64,000 bases of DNA from Amborella trichopoda (taxonomy: Eukaryota; Streptophyta; Magnoliopsida; Amborellales; Amborellaceae): the NCBI RefSeq assembly GCF_000471905.2, contig NW_006494789.1:7898546-7962545 (forward strand), read 5' to 3'. The position numbers and the translations under genes were made by a program. Positions 1-12,500 of this stretch are shown piece by piece (positions within the stretch are counted from its first letter, which is position 1; every line of letters begins with the position of its first letter). The notes below the pieces were generated by a model. The model saw nothing but the letters and a program-made list of their open reading frames with translations, searched no databases and had not been told where the DNA came from.

Positions 1-2312
1 TTACATTAAAAAAAATAAAATCAAGAAATAACTTAAAAAAATCGAACAAGGAAAACGACGAAGTCTAATGGAATAAAGAGCTGAAACTATGAATGCCACA
101 TCATGCCTAAGAGTGGACAAACAATAAAACACTAAGGTAGTTAAAGGGAAGAGCTTACAAGAATAGATTTTGGATGTGAGACTAAAACTATAACGAGTAA
201 CTCAAAGTTTCTCATAAACCGATTATGAATAGAACATGAGAAACATAGAAAGGCAAACATAAACGAAACACCAAGAGAGATGTTAAGACTAGGTTTGCAT
301 CCCCAACACCCCCGAATATTCTGCAAATCAGACTTATTTTTCTACTTCATCATACCAGATGTTCTTGAAGCTTGTCGTCCCTTTCCCACCACATCAATAG
401 CTAAAGCCCATGATCCGTACAATTATGCATCTGCAGCCCCTCAAGACTCGTACTCTTGCTCATAGTTCCCTCATTTTAATTTCTTTTCAACTTCTGTGTC
501 CTTTCTCCTGTTCAAAGTTTCCCTCAAAGAGATAATCCCATTCTTCATTCTAGTTCCTTGCCTTCATAGTCCACCATGCTGCTAGAGAACGTGCTCTTCC
601 AGTTATCCACCTGCATAAGTAAATTGGTGACCTCCCCACTATCACACCATGCCCAATTCATAGCCTTGAACTCATCAACCGTAGTACCATCATTGATGTT
701 ACAATCATCTCACTGCTATTCCGAATAAGTTAAAATCTCAGATATCCATCAAAGCACCCTTACCAGAGTGTCCTCCTCGCGTCTTTGGCAGAAATATATC
801 ATAAAGACTGCTGAAACAAGAGTATTCCGAAAAAGAACCCTCATCACTCAGTAGTCATCCCTATAATGTACGTCAAACAGGAAACAGAAGCAAGCAAAGG
901 TATTATTAGTGCGTAAATCTAAAAAGGAATAGGAACCTTGGGGTGTCAACTAATATGCAGGTTGATGAAGATGATCCCAGATAAAAGGCAGTGTAAGATT
1001 TCCTTTTCAATTTTCCCCACAAATAGAACTAGTGTGCCTCGATGAAAAATATCAAACATCACCAATAAGATTTGTTCCCACTCACTCTTCTTCACAAAAC
1101 AATAAGGAACCCATAAGTGTGTTCATTAAAATTTATAACAGAAAGGTCAAAAATATCGAGAAATTTGTCAAAACAGAAAATAGGTATTCTGCCCCAATAT
1201 GATCATATGGTATTATAAGACTCAAAGCAAAGAAGCATGCAGCTTGAAACAGTAAAATGGAAGATTTTTCTTTTTTTCTTTCTTTTTTTTTGTTGCAGGA
1301 TAAAAATTTAATGTTATGTAAAAGATGCAACATATTATGAACGAAATATTCCTCCACTTGACCTAAAGGCTCACCACATATATCAACATTTTAAGCTTAT
1401 AGCCATAAGTCACACACATCTTGGTACATTGACATGGGCGTATCATAAACAATTAAGATCAGCCATTTACACTTTCAGAATATTGTTTTTTTAGAAATTA
1501 GAACAAAAAAATATACTGACATTAGATAACTAACACAAGTATTAATTACCAGGCAGGCAGCGAGAACTTATGAAATATGTTCTGGAAAACCCAAATGCAC
1601 GTAGAATGCCGATTATGGCTGACTGCATACATCCCACATAAATACTTTTATGTGAAACAAAACAACCTAAAAATTTAGGAAGAAGAGCATTGAATCTCCA
1701 GACCTTAAAATGGGAAATGTAAGAGGGAGAAACCTCCTTTTAGAGAATGGTGACAAGAAAGTTGCTGAAATCGTTCAATACAGACATTGTAAAGTTGAAA
1801 ACTAAATAAATTAAAAAAGGAACTCATCAGAGAGAATCATATCATGTAAAAGTTGTTCCAATCCATGAGCGCACTCCATGATATCAAATATTCATCCACC
1901 ATGGTCAAGGAAATTCAATGCTAAATCAATGTGTATCAAGTTTATTATATCAATGACATGGCCATCAAATCCAAAATACTTTCAACCATATTAAGTGACA
2001 TACACTCATCCAAAAAGTTTTAACTTCTCATTCGCATGCAACAAAAATGTTTGTGTTTTGTTCTCTTTCCTATTGAACTGGCAGATAGTCTATAATGACC
2101 TTGGATGCATAAAAGTGTAAAAAGTCTTCACATATCATCGACAGCAGACAGGAGATGTACCACAAGAATCGGGTTTTGATCATATTGGAAACAATGTCAC
2201 TGGCACTGTCAACCACCATCTCATCAGAAGTTGTTGGAACAAGAAAGTTGAAGGTTTTAAGGTTAAAACTAGCATGCAGGTCTCTGTACAAAGCATAAGT
2301 CCAAAGTGTCAC
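1..2312. other. Downstream flank of the CCCH gene, no firm gene
   Basis: AT-rich DNA beyond the stop codon of the minus-strand CCCH gene. The first few hundred bases left of 2313 are presumably its 3' untranslated region. No RNA gene or transposon ends are visible. One short minus-strand stretch (about 549-719) reads open for about 54 codons and has protein-like composition, ending in EGKELE and a stop, but it has no recognised family and no firm splice sites. Confidence 0.5.
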
Positions 2313-5046
2313 TTAAGATTTGGCATACTTGGCCACGTACCCCTGCAAATATAAGTACCCAAAGATGAAGTATAGACATCTAAAATGAATTCCAAAATCA
2401 GAAGTTCATTTACCAAAATGCTTAGAGACTCACCTCAACAAGTTTCCTGATTTTGGTTCGGGATGTCGAAAGATACTGATTAATTGACTCAGTAGTGCCA
2501 GGTATTTGATTGGGGTGCATTGCACTAAGGACCTTCTCAACTGCTTTCTTTACAACTGTTTTGTGGGCATCTTTACTCAACCGACCTTCACGCCAAAAGG
2601 GTTTCAACAATTCTTTCACAAAGTCCACAAGAGCAGCACGAAAACATTTTAACAATTTTGAATCCTTATCATGCCGGTTCCCGTCTGCTGCATTTGCAGA
2701 ATCACCAGCATTTTCAGCATGACCAGCAGCGGCAACATTAGGATTAGATTTTTTATCCTCCTTGGGCTCAGACGTTGTACCTTTTGCATCAGCTAAAGGA
2801 GTTTCCTCAGCTGTCTCAGCTTTTTGAATATCTACTCTATCACCATTGACTCTATAGAAAGAATCCATGTCTGTCTTAGCATTGTATCCTGGGCTCCAGC
2901 TTTCAAGCATGGCACGATTTCCATTTGCCAGCTTTTGTGATATACTCTCAGTACATTTTGATTCACTAAAACTAGAGGCCACAAAACTAGCATGTGGTTC
3001 TCCACCAGATGGCTCAATGCTATCAAGAATCGGATCATACTGGCTACTTGGAGATGAAAATCTTGCCATGGTATGAGAAAAAGATGACCGAAGTGAACCA
3101 GATAGCTCCCGAGAATTGGAATAGGAATAAGTTCTAGAACCACCAGGGATTGGGGAGGCCTGTTCTATATTCTGCAAGGATGTGGTCTCTCCTTCAGGCC
3201 TCAAGCCATATGGAGGAGATTTTCCAGTCATACTGAAAGAGCAGGGCAAAAATGACCTCGCCTTACTATTCGGAATATTTGGACTATCAAGAAGCTTGAA
3301 AACACTAAATGGAGAACCAATAGTTGATGAAGATCCTGGCCCAGTAATTGCTGGATTTGTGTATGAGATATTGGAACTGAAACTTGTACGAAGAAAACTA
3401 TTCAGACCAGGCATAGGCACATCATGCATTGAAAACCGACTTGACCACTTTGGAATGGTCAAATCCAAGGAATTTCCTTCGCACTTGAAGGGCTTGTACC
3501 TACCATCATCTCCAACCAATGGCATGGATAAACCAGCCAACAAAGATGCAGGATTTGATCTATTCCAATTCAAGGAAGGATCTGGTCTTCCGAAGTCACC
3601 ATGAACGTAATGAGAAGGATACCTGCTGAGAAATGTGCTATTATGGTTATACTCCCCTTTTGGAATCCTTTGGTACATATTGTCTCCAAGCTTCTCATGA
3701 ATAGATGGAACCACTGAAGGTCGATCATAACATTGTAAATCTCCTCCAATAGAAATTGGTGGGAAGTGTCTATCTTGCATGTCGAAGATAATTGGCCTGA
3801 AATTATCCACAAAAGAATCTTGCCTTGGATTTTCTCTAGAAGCCTCCAGATTGGATGAGACAAACCTAGAGCGCTCTCCAGGAAAGTTCAACGGATGGAA
3901 ACCATCATAAGTCGAGGTCAAAGATCCATAATCTTTCCTGAACATAGTGCCAGTAGAAGCATTATCACCTTGAGGGGATAACAACTGACTCCTTTCTGCT
4001 AAAGAATGGGTTAAAGAAACACCCTGAGAAGAGGATAACTGTTCTGAGAAAATGGAATATTTAGATGTGTCTACTGCTCTTCTCTCCCCTGAATCAAGGA
4101 CAAAGAACCCATTAAGAACGGAAAGAGAAAAGAAAGTTCCTCCAGATAAGTGGAACTTAAATTACCTGCACCATCACTAGTGTCTCCTCTCCAACTCATT
4201 GCCTCAATTGTTTTCCCTTTGGTCACCTGGCTGGCTTCATTAACATCATCTTTCTGATGAAGGAATTTACAGGAGCTTCCCTTGATGCACCAACCTCTAG
4301 CAAAAAAATCACATACTAGCGGTGATCGTTTATTTCTGCCCCCAAATTCTTCCGCATCAGGAGACCTGCTTCTCAGTCGTTGTGGGGGCACATGCAAGCT
4401 GGAACACAGGTACATGAAAACGTCTCGAAAAGTGAGAGATGCATAAATAAATCTCAGCACCAAAGAGTAATTTTATGCATTTGTTAGGGATAGAGCAGAT
4501 CTCCTATATATCTAGTCAACAAATACAGCATGTATACACTGTAGCGGTGTCGATAATACCTTGAACATTCAAGCTTTAAGTCCTCAGATAACCCCATGTT
4601 TGGTTTTGTATGCAGAGCTTTCAGGTCTCTTTTTGAGTAAAGAACTCCATCACTGTCACTGTCATTGGAACTAGTTGGAGAATCAGCCATTTCCTGGCTC
4701 TTAAATGAAGATTTACCGGCCACTCCATCATGATTATCATCTTTAAGCACTTGAGTTCCTTTAAAGGCTTCCTTATTATCTTGTTGCTCATTCCAAGAAG
4801 AGTCTCCAAAGCTCCTTTTCTTACCAGCAAGACTTCTGCTGATTTTTCCCTTATCAGAAGTGATTTCTGATATCCCATTACCCTCCAAGGCATAAACTCC
4901 ATGTTGACGCAAATCCAAAAGGTCACTGCACTGATCAGTGACACAAGTGGTATTGTTTCGTTTCACTTGTAGCTTATCTGAAGGATCAGTTGAAGCAACT
5001 TTTCGGACCTCTTCACATCCTTTCACCTCAACTTCATGGTAGGCAT
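2313..5046 (-). CDS. CCCH zinc-finger protein, FES1/C3H38-like, 3' part of a spliced gene
   Basis: Four exons are visible on the minus strand: 5046-4560, 4398-4166, 4088-2434 and 2342-2313. All three introns (161, 77 and 91 bp) have GT-AG ends and the phases fit, giving about 800 residues with a stop at 2315-2313. Exon 2 encodes a C-X7-C-X5-C-X3-H finger (CDFFARGWCIKGSSCKFLH), preceded by an RSRSP stretch. The long third exon is Ser/Pro/Asn-rich and low in predicted structure. The end (FVKELLKPFWREGRLSKD, then KLVE joined to GYVAKYAKS) matches the conserved C-terminus I know from Arabidopsis FRIGIDA-ESSENTIAL 1 and zinc finger CCCH protein 38. FES1 acts in the nucleus with FRIGIDA to raise FLC; C3H38-type paralogues are less characterised, and a flowering role here is inference only. 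The first exon or exons and the start codon are not found. Exon 5046-4560 needs one base from an upstream exon, and a dense transposon cluster starts at 6269, so the missing 5' part may lie beyond it. Confidence 0.85.
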
Positions 5047-6268
5047 CTATGAAACAGAAATAAAAAGAAATAAGTACAGTGAAAATGACCACCTCCAACC
5101 TGTGAAACGAGCGTTCTTAAACTTTTCTTATCAATGAACAGAACCCGCAAGAAAAAAATCGCCTACAACATGTATTAAACCATATCAGCCAGCCAAAGAA
5201 AATTATCAATGTCAAATCAACCAGACAGTGATGACATTTGGAACACCCTCAACCAAGCAATTGAGATGATCGAAATAAGAATGTGCTTGAAAAGATAAAT
5301 CACTTTCATGAGAAGGCTTGAATTCATCATGCAGAAAGAGACGATGTCCAATCCCACTGACAGTAGCTAAATTCTCCAACCCGCATTTGCTAAAGCAAAT
5401 AGATGTCCAAAACTAATATCATACGCCACAGGATTGAGTCAACATAGACGTGAAAAGACCCAACTAGAGAAGGAAAAAATAATATATAAGAAGCATCGAG
5501 TCAGGTTCTTCAAAGTGTCCCCAAAACTGAGAGGAAAGATTGGTAAGACCTAATTAAAAGGAATACAGCATGTTAAAATGTAAATACTGTCGTAAGAGAT
5601 ATCTTGAGTATATGTCATCTATGGGATAGGATAGCAATTCTAGTTATCAATTATGACTAAAATAACCTTATGGGCAATCTTTGATTTATGGGTGCAGTAG
5701 CTACTACAACATCCTCCCTGAAAGCACCCATTTCCCCAAAAATTGACTTGAGTTCCATTAACTAGGAATGCATGTGTAAATGCCTGTGGCATCCAACAAA
5801 TGGTCACACCGTGCTCCATAATCCACTAGAAAAGTTCCCTCCGAATCACTGAATTGTGGGCCTCGGACAAGTCTGATTTCAAGTACATTATTCCTGAATC
5901 GTTCCTGCAGGTGCATCCTTCAATCTGGGCCATTACGACCACTTATGTTCCAGCAACCAAATTGCATGCTACCCCCATCTAACACCTTCCACCAAACTCC
6001 TTTTCTTTTTCCTTTTTTTTTTTTGGGGGGGGCGGGGGGGAAGGAGGGAGTTCACAAGGTCCTCCACCAAACTTTCCCACATATGAGAGTAACTAACTGA
6101 GAAGGTTTTAGAAGACCGTAATTCTGAAGTGTCATAGGGAACTCTCTGAACTTAGTATAGGATCTATCTTTTGCGGCCTAGCATGTCAATCTGATAAACT
6201 TCTAAGAGAAAATGCAAATTTGGACAACAAAATCAAAAGCATGGTGGAAGAATATGGTAGTATTGTTT
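5047..6268. other. Intron or 5' flank of the CCCH gene
   Basis: This stretch holds no firmly identified exon. A minus-strand segment at about 5216-5396 reads open for about 58 codons with protein-like composition (it contains the string GIGHRLFLHDEFKPSHE), but no family is recognised. A pyrimidine tract followed by a G-rich run sits at about 6001-6056. The missing 5' exons of the CCCH gene could be here or beyond the elements that begin at 6269. Confidence 0.4.
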
Positions 6269-6758
6269 TGATACAAGAAAATAAAGAAAAGAGGCAAAAA
6301 CAATTCAATAAATCATCAAAACAGGTAGATTTAAGTGGACCTGGCTTTTCTTGCACAAAGAAGAGACCTCAAAACCCTACATAGGGCCTGGTTTTACTGT
6401 TCACATCCTGTTTTTATTGTTCACACTCCAAAAGTCTCAGAAACCCTAACAGCCCAGGCCCTTTCATTAAATTTTAATGGAAAAAAGACCAAACTTAGCC
6501 CTACTTAAGTTAAAATATTATAAAAATACCCATAAGTCCCTCCAGTAGAATTAAAACATGGAAGGTCCCTAAACTGCCAAACATTTTAATAGATAGCAAC
6601 AAGCTAAAAATAAAATCCTTTAAAAAGTCGGCCTTCCCCTCTCAGTTTGCCTTGCAACCTTGGGATGTGGATCATCATAAACATCAAAGGATGGATTGAT
6701 AGGGTAAAAGGGGCCCATGAGAACTGTCTTGAGTGGTCGAAGGTTGTCTGGTGTATCA
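6269..6758 (-). repeat. 3' LTR of the gypsy fossil
   Basis: A direct repeat of 10124-10591. On the plus strand it runs from TGATA to TATCA, a short terminal inverted repeat. The end of the integrase frame extends into it. Confidence 0.75.
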
Positions 6759-7860
6759 TTCTCCCCCGGTTGGGAAGAACTCAACCTCAGGTTTGATCGT
6801 TCTTCTATTGCTACTTCCGGTCTATAGTACTCAAAAAGATCAGCAACAATTAACACATTCAAGGTCTCAATCTCTGCTGGAAGGTCGATCTTATAGCCAT
6901 TACTCCCCATCTTCTTCAACAACCGAAACGATTCGAACTTCCTATTATTCATCTTGTCCTATTTACGCATAGGATGCCTATCCTTGCAGAGATAACCCAT
7001 CACCAAATTGGCCACCTGAAACTCTTTGAACCCCTTAAGTTTATCTACAACTTCCTTGTATTTAGTAGTGGCAATCTCCAAATTAGCTCAAACCTAGTTT
7101 CAGACATCCTTCATGTGCTCGATCATACTGTCAGCATCGAAGTGTCCTTCCTCATTAGCTGGTAGAGGAGTTAAGTCCATCATATGGATAGGATTCTGCA
7201 TATACATGACCTCAAATGGGCTCTTACCAGTTGACTGACAGTATGAACTATTGTAAGAAAACTCAGAAGCCAAGTCCCACTATCCCTTCATGTCGCCCAC
7301 AATGCTCCAAAGTAGGTTACCAAGGATTGACCACCTCAGTTCGACCATCAGCTTGTCGATGATAAGCGCAGCAGAATTGTAGTTTGGTACCCATCTTGTG
7401 CCATAGAGTTCCCCAAAAGTGGTTGTGAAACTTGGTATCCCTACCACTATAACGTGGATCCCATGAAGTCTCACCAACTCACTGAAATATAACTTGGCCA
7501 CAGGAGTTACATCTAGAGTCTTCTTGCAAGCAATAAAGTGGGCCCCATCCACCACAACAAATATAGAGTCCACACTTCGTTGAGACCGTGGAAGACCCAA
7601 CACAAAGTCCATGTAACATCTAGCATGGTGCATTGGGAATGGGAATTGGAGAACACACCAAGTTCTGACGCTGACCCTTTTGCACCTCCACATGCCTAGC
7701 CACATCTCTCTTAAGTTCAGGCAAATAATACTTGGACTTCATCAACCCGAGGGTGGGTTTTGTTTTGCCCAAAGTGTCCCCTGAGCCCCCCCCCCCTCCC
7801 CAACCAACCACCCACAAAAAAAAGTAGCTCTGAAATAAGAACCCCTCTAAGAGAACCATC
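6620..7860 (-). pseudogene. Gypsy integrase remnant
   Basis: Minus-strand segments recall the integrase zinc-binding region (SKYYLPELKRDVARHVE, about 7740), the catalytic core (MDFVLGLPRSQRSVDSIFVV, about 7600) and the C-terminal region (SFRLLKKMGSNGYKIDLP, about 6900). These are typical of plant Ty3/gypsy integrases. It is a broken part of the fossil. Confidence 0.8.
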
Positions 7861-8569
7861 TAGAATGCGCAATTGATTCCCTTTGAGAGAAATCCATTCC
7901 GTACCAATAGTCTCCTACAACTCCACCTTGGCACTGTGCCCAAACATGACTTTAAAATTCGGCATAAAGCATTATGCGGCCGCATCCCGCAGAATCTGCA
8001 TATGCGGCCAGTCATTTCCGTGAAAAAAACCTCTCGGACAGGGGTATTTTGGACATTTAGAGCCCCGAAAAAGATTTGGAGGGGGTATTGTACCCCCCAA
8101 ACAACTAAAAACAGCCACATCCATGGCTTTTTTTCAATCAAATCAATCAAAAACAAAAGTGGCAGAAAATATTTTTTATGAAGTTCTTAGATTTTTGTAT
8201 TGCTTGATGATTGGTTGTTGATTTACTTCTTTTGGGTGTTGATTTGAGGAAGTTCAGGGAAGTTTAGAATGATGATGCACATGGAGACTCTCAAGATAAC
8301 TTCTCTGATAGGGATTTAAAATTTAGAATCTCAAGACTTGAGAATTGAGAAATGATGATGATTTGTCTTGAGCTTGACTTTTGAACTCTTTAATCTTCAA
8401 AGACATTTAGTTTGTATTTTGTAACTTTAAAGTTTGAGGTTGCAAATTTGTGGTTATGGTTGTCGAATGTTTTATGAAGCTAGTTTCAAGTTTCTAGTTT
8501 CCATCAAAGGATAGTTGATACAGAATCCTCGACAAGCGATTACTACATTGAACTCCCTTATAACTCTAT
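7861..8569. other. Unassigned stretch inside the gypsy fossil
   Basis: Between the integrase and reverse-transcriptase remnants there is sequence that I cannot match to a gypsy domain. It includes a locally GC-rich patch around 7975-8010 with ATGCGGCC repeated and a NotI-type octamer (GCGGCCGC). It may be diverged pol or a further insert. Confidence 0.4.
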
Positions 8570-8960
8570 AACTCTTTATGCTCCTTAAGGCTCACTCATT
8601 CTAGAGGACTCTTTATTTGGAAGGCTAGAACAAGGGATGAGGTAGATGTAATGTTTGATGTCTTGCATAAGAGGTACGGGAAGCTTATCCTGTATGACAT
8701 CATTGAACTCCCTTATTAATGATTAGATTACACACTTTCCCATATGCAATGCAGTGTGTATGAAATATGCTTGTGCGCAACCAGTCATTTTCCTCCATGA
8801 CCCAAGGCGTAATCATGATGCGTTGGATCACGAACACCTCCCCATGATAATTATAGATCACTTCCATGTCCTCTTAATCAACCAGCTCATCATAGATGGG
8901 ATCACCTTCAAAAGAAGGCTTGCTATCCTCGTCATAAAACTTCACAAAAAGGTTAACGAA
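8570..8960 (-). pseudogene. Gypsy protease and start of reverse transcriptase, remnant
   Basis: Minus-strand reading gives segments like the gypsy protease region (DWLRTSIFHTHC, about 8750-8790) followed by a segment like the beginning of the reverse transcriptase (QDKLPVPLMQDIKHYI). It is a fossil. Confidence 0.55.
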
Positions 8961-9149
8961 CTTGCGATTTACGCACTATGATGAGACATGTCCGATGCCA
9001 ACTCGTAGCACTTGATGTTGCTACAAACACCCCTTTCGGGTTCCCCGACTCCTAAAACAACCCCTTTATGGTCGAGGGCACCTTGCTGGTTGTCGTTCCG
9101 GCAGTGCAAGATGTCGAACAAGCACCCCTCACACTGCCTTTCTTCCAAA

Positions 9150-9970
9150 ATCACCACCACGGGTGTTGCCCTATTTCCCCATGACTCGCACCCACACCCG
9201 ACCTGTTCGAGGTAAATTTCTGCTGAATTTCCACCCTCTTTGCAAGGTCATAGACCTCATCAAGGATCTGATACTGTTGCAAAACTACCACATCTTGAAT
9301 TGATTGGCACAGTCCACTCACACACCTGGTAATGGACTGCGCCTCCCACTCCATCACATTACTACGGGCTGTCACAAAGTGAAACTCATTTGTATCATCC
9401 TTGACTTATCCCCTTGGCGCAGCCCGAGCATCTCTTGATATAAAGACTAAATAATTTTTAGGAAGATATTTTTCCTTCGTCTTTTCCTCATCTTCTCCCA
9501 CGACACAATTTCAGGATTTCACATCCTTTCTTGCCTTAGTCTCAATTGTTCCCACCATACCGAAGCATTTTCTTCAATTTAATGGAAATAATTTTATCCT
9601 TTTTATTTTCCGCACATCCTTGTAAGCAAAAGATCCTCTCTATTGTGTTTAACCAGTCTATAAAGGTGTTGCGCTAGGACTTTCCTTAAAATCAAGAATA
9701 TCTAGTTTTCAATCTCTAAATTTTGAGTGCCACTATACCTCCGATCATGTTCCGCTTCACACAATTCACCTCGTGGAGCATGATCGTGAGATGGGTTGTT
9801 CTCAACATCGTCTTAGATGGATAAAACTTCATCTCACCACGATGGATGCATGCAAGCTGTTTTGTAATTTCTTGAACTCATCGACTCAGATCCTCTATCA
9901 TCTGATCTTGTTCATTACGAGGTGGATATACCCCTGTTTTGACCACTTCTTGCTGCCATCTGTTCGCCGA
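9150..9970 (-). pseudogene. Gypsy gag remnant
   Basis: Minus-strand segments include SITRCVSGLCQSIQDVVVLQ and YDLAKRVE, characteristic of the retrotransposon gag domain, preceded by NEQDQMIEDLSR nearer the 5' end. A zinc-knuckle-like CYELASDMSHH segment lies at about 8980. It is a fossil. Confidence 0.7.
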
Positions 9971-10109
9971 AATCACAAACCCTAGGCAAAGAATCAACAA
10001 AACTAGCTGAAATGAACAAGTTCTAGGCTGATTGGCAAAACCTAGCAAAAAATCAACAAATACTAGACTTGGTTGTAGATTCCCAACTTCGATGTTGAAG
10101 AAAATCCAA

Positions 10110-10121
10110 GCTCTAATACCA
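10110..10121 (-). other. Primer-binding site of the gypsy fossil
   Basis: Read on the minus strand it is TGGTATTAGAGC, complementary to the 3' end of initiator tRNA-Met with one difference, two bases inside the upstream LTR. Confidence 0.75.
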
Positions 10122-10123
10122 AT

Positions 10124-10591
10124 TGATAAGGAAAATAGAGAAAAGAGACAAAACCAATTTAATAAATCATTAAAACATGACAGATTTGAGTGGACCTGAA
10201 TTTCCTTGCACAAAGAAGAGACCCCAACCCTCTATAGGGCCTAGTTTTACTGTTCACACCCTGTTTATACTGTTCACACCGCATAAGTCCTTACAAAACG
10301 TTATATCCTAGGCCCTTTTATTTAAATTCTAAAAAACTTTTAAGTTAGAAAAATATGAAAATACCCTATAAGTCCCTTCACTTAAAACATAAAAGGGTCC
10401 CTAAGCTGCCCCTAACTTAATTAGAACTATAAATTGCTAAGAGATTGTAAAAACAGCAACAACTTAAAATAAACTACTTCAAAAAGTCGGCTTTCCCCTC
10501 TTGGATAAAGGGGACGTCAAGGGATGCATTGATTGGGTCAAAAGGCCCATGAGAAATATCTTGACTAGTCGAAAGGCTATCCGCTACATCA
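10124..10591 (-). repeat. 5' LTR of the gypsy fossil
   Basis: It matches 6269-6758 along its length, including the shared stretches around TTACTGTTCACA and GTCGG(C/T)(C/T)TTCCCCTC. Confidence 0.75.
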
Positions 10592-10784
10592 TGCTTTCAT
10601 GTATACAATGCATCTTCAATCAAGTAAAGCGGGATTACTTCAAAATATTCACTTATCCATTGTAGTTCTGCCTCAAAGGAAGAGTGGAGAGAAGGGAAAC
10701 ACCAAGAGTTACAAGAATTGGTGTAAGAAGCTAGCAAAATTATCACAGAATTGGGGATTGGTGAAATATTCCCCAACTTCATAT

Positions 10785-10836
10785 TCAGTGGAGCACACAT
10801 ATTGTTATATTCAGTGGAGCACACATATTGTTATAT
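10785..10836. repeat. 26 bp perfect tandem duplication
   Basis: The unit starting TCAGTGGAGCACACATATTG occurs twice with no mismatch in the 247 bp spacer between the gypsy and copia elements, ending next to the copia LTR. Confidence 0.85.
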
Positions 10837-10838
10837 TG

Positions 10839-11155
10839 TGTTAGAGAATACTGTGTTTTGTGCATTGGGGCATTTCTATCATTTTTATATACTTTAGCAT
10901 ATTTATTTTTATTGAGGGTATTTTTGTCCTTTGTAAAACCTAAACAAACATTATAAATGAAGATATTCGTGAGGCATGGGGTGGTTGTATCTCATGTCAC
11001 TCCCTCCCCTCTTCTATTTCATCTTTTCTCTTTTCTCTCCTTTTCTTCTTCTTTTCCCTTTCTCTCTCTAGTTTTGATACTTTTACAGTTCACAGTACTA
11101 TTCATGGCACTGTTCACTGCACTATCTATGATACTGTTCACAGTACTATTCACAT
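10839..11155 (+). repeat. 5' LTR of copia fossil A
   Basis: It starts TGTTAGAG and ends TTCACA. It carries CT-rich tracts and several ACTGTTCAC-like motifs near its 3' end, and matches 25300-25607. Confidence 0.8.
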
Positions 11156-11167
11156 GATATCAGAGCA
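11156..11167 (+). other. Primer-binding site of copia fossil A
   Basis: TGATATCAGAGC directly after the LTR. It is the initiator tRNA-Met primer site with one difference. Confidence 0.75.
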
Positions 11168-11667
11168 GTGATCTGCTTATTGTCTTCTTCTCTCTTCTTT
11201 ACAGAAATAGCTAGCTTTTTTTAACCCAAAAAAAGAGGAGAGAGAAAACCCTAATTCAGCTAGTGCTGATTTTGTCAAGAAATATTCCTTTGTATGTGTG
11301 AGGCCAACATGGTGGCCTCTGTGTGTTGTGCATGTTCGTACCATTAAAAGGTTCCTCTCTTGAATGTAAAAAGCCGAGAGGAACAAGTGTGAAATGCTGC
11401 AAGGTGTGTTGCAGAAGTTGTGAATGACTTGTTTTGGAGTTTCATGCGTTATAGTGGAAAGGTGCATTGGCTTTTAAATAGATAAGTGTTCTCCCTATAG
11501 TTGATTGAGTAGTTAATATGTGTGCTATTTGCTGTTTTGTGCTCGTGGATCATTAGATTTATAAATTTCCAGCAAGTTTTAAGGTGTTTTTAGTGTGGAC
11601 CTGACATATACTTTTATACCTTTGCCTATGTGAGAATGTTTTTCTCTTATAGCCGAGGAAAGTAAAC

Positions 11668-12500
11668 ATGGAATTCCTACTGTCAGTGACAATAGGAATT
11701 CCAGCAATCTCTGAAAGATTAAATGGGTCCAATTACCTTTTATGGGCGAATCCATAAAGGTTTTTCTGGGCGAATGGGGTAAGATGAAACTTTTAACTAC
11801 AGATGGCCCAAAGGAATTAGAAAGTGAGTATGATGAGTGGCTTAAGGAGAACCATCAGATTATGACATAGTTATGGAATAGTATGGAACCCCATGTGAGA
11901 GTTGATGCTACATCTTATGATACTACTGAGGAAGTATAGGAAGCTGCAAAGGAAATGTACTCCCCTAGTAAAAATATTTCTCAGATTTATCAACTTCATA
12001 AGAGTATATGTCTTTCAAAGCAAGGAGATAAAAGCCTCAGTGATTATTATAATTCTCTTTGAGGTATGTGGGAAGAGTTGAAGATTTATCAACACCTAAC
12101 TAATAATATGGAACTTCTTAAAAAGAAAAGAGAGGAATTTAGAGTTGCAAAATTCCTATCTGGCCTTAATTCTAAGTATCATGTTGCTCGGGGGCAGATC
12201 TTAGCTAGAGTGAATTTCCGCCTTTAACAAGTTACTATATCTTCTTCTTTAACTACTAGCACTAATGATGGATCTGCTTTAACCTCCACCATAGGCAGAG
12301 CTGATGGCAGAGGCCGTGGTGGTGGAAATAGAGGACGTAGTCGTGATTAAAGGGGAGGCGGTGGTAGAGGTTGAGGCAGCAGGAAATGCACCCATTGTGA
12401 GCGAACAAATCACACTGCTGAAAAATGCTGGGAAATGTTTTGAAAGCCTACTTGGGCTAACTAGGTGTCCTACGTTTTTTAAGGTGAAGGTGTGCACCTA
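11668..12500 (+). pseudogene. Copia gag remnant
   Basis: From an ATG at 11668 the plus strand gives copia gag features: an N-G-S-N-Y-L-L-W segment, then a Gly/Arg-rich stretch and a zinc-knuckle-like region near 12370-12440. It is a fossil. Confidence 0.7.

Larger units (their letters stand above)
6269..10591 (-). mobile_element. Ty3/gypsy LTR retrotransposon fossil
   Basis: A 4.3 kb element read on the minus strand, with two related LTRs, a primer-binding site next to the upstream LTR, a gag with a zinc-knuckle-like segment, a protease region, the start of a reverse transcriptase, and an integrase, in gypsy order. The most complete integrase motif is MDFVLGLPR. The five bases flanking the ends are TGTTT and TGCTT, a target-site duplication with one mismatch. 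The LTRs differ at roughly one position in seven to ten by eye, so it is an old insertion. It is broken many times and is a fossil. Confidence 0.8.
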
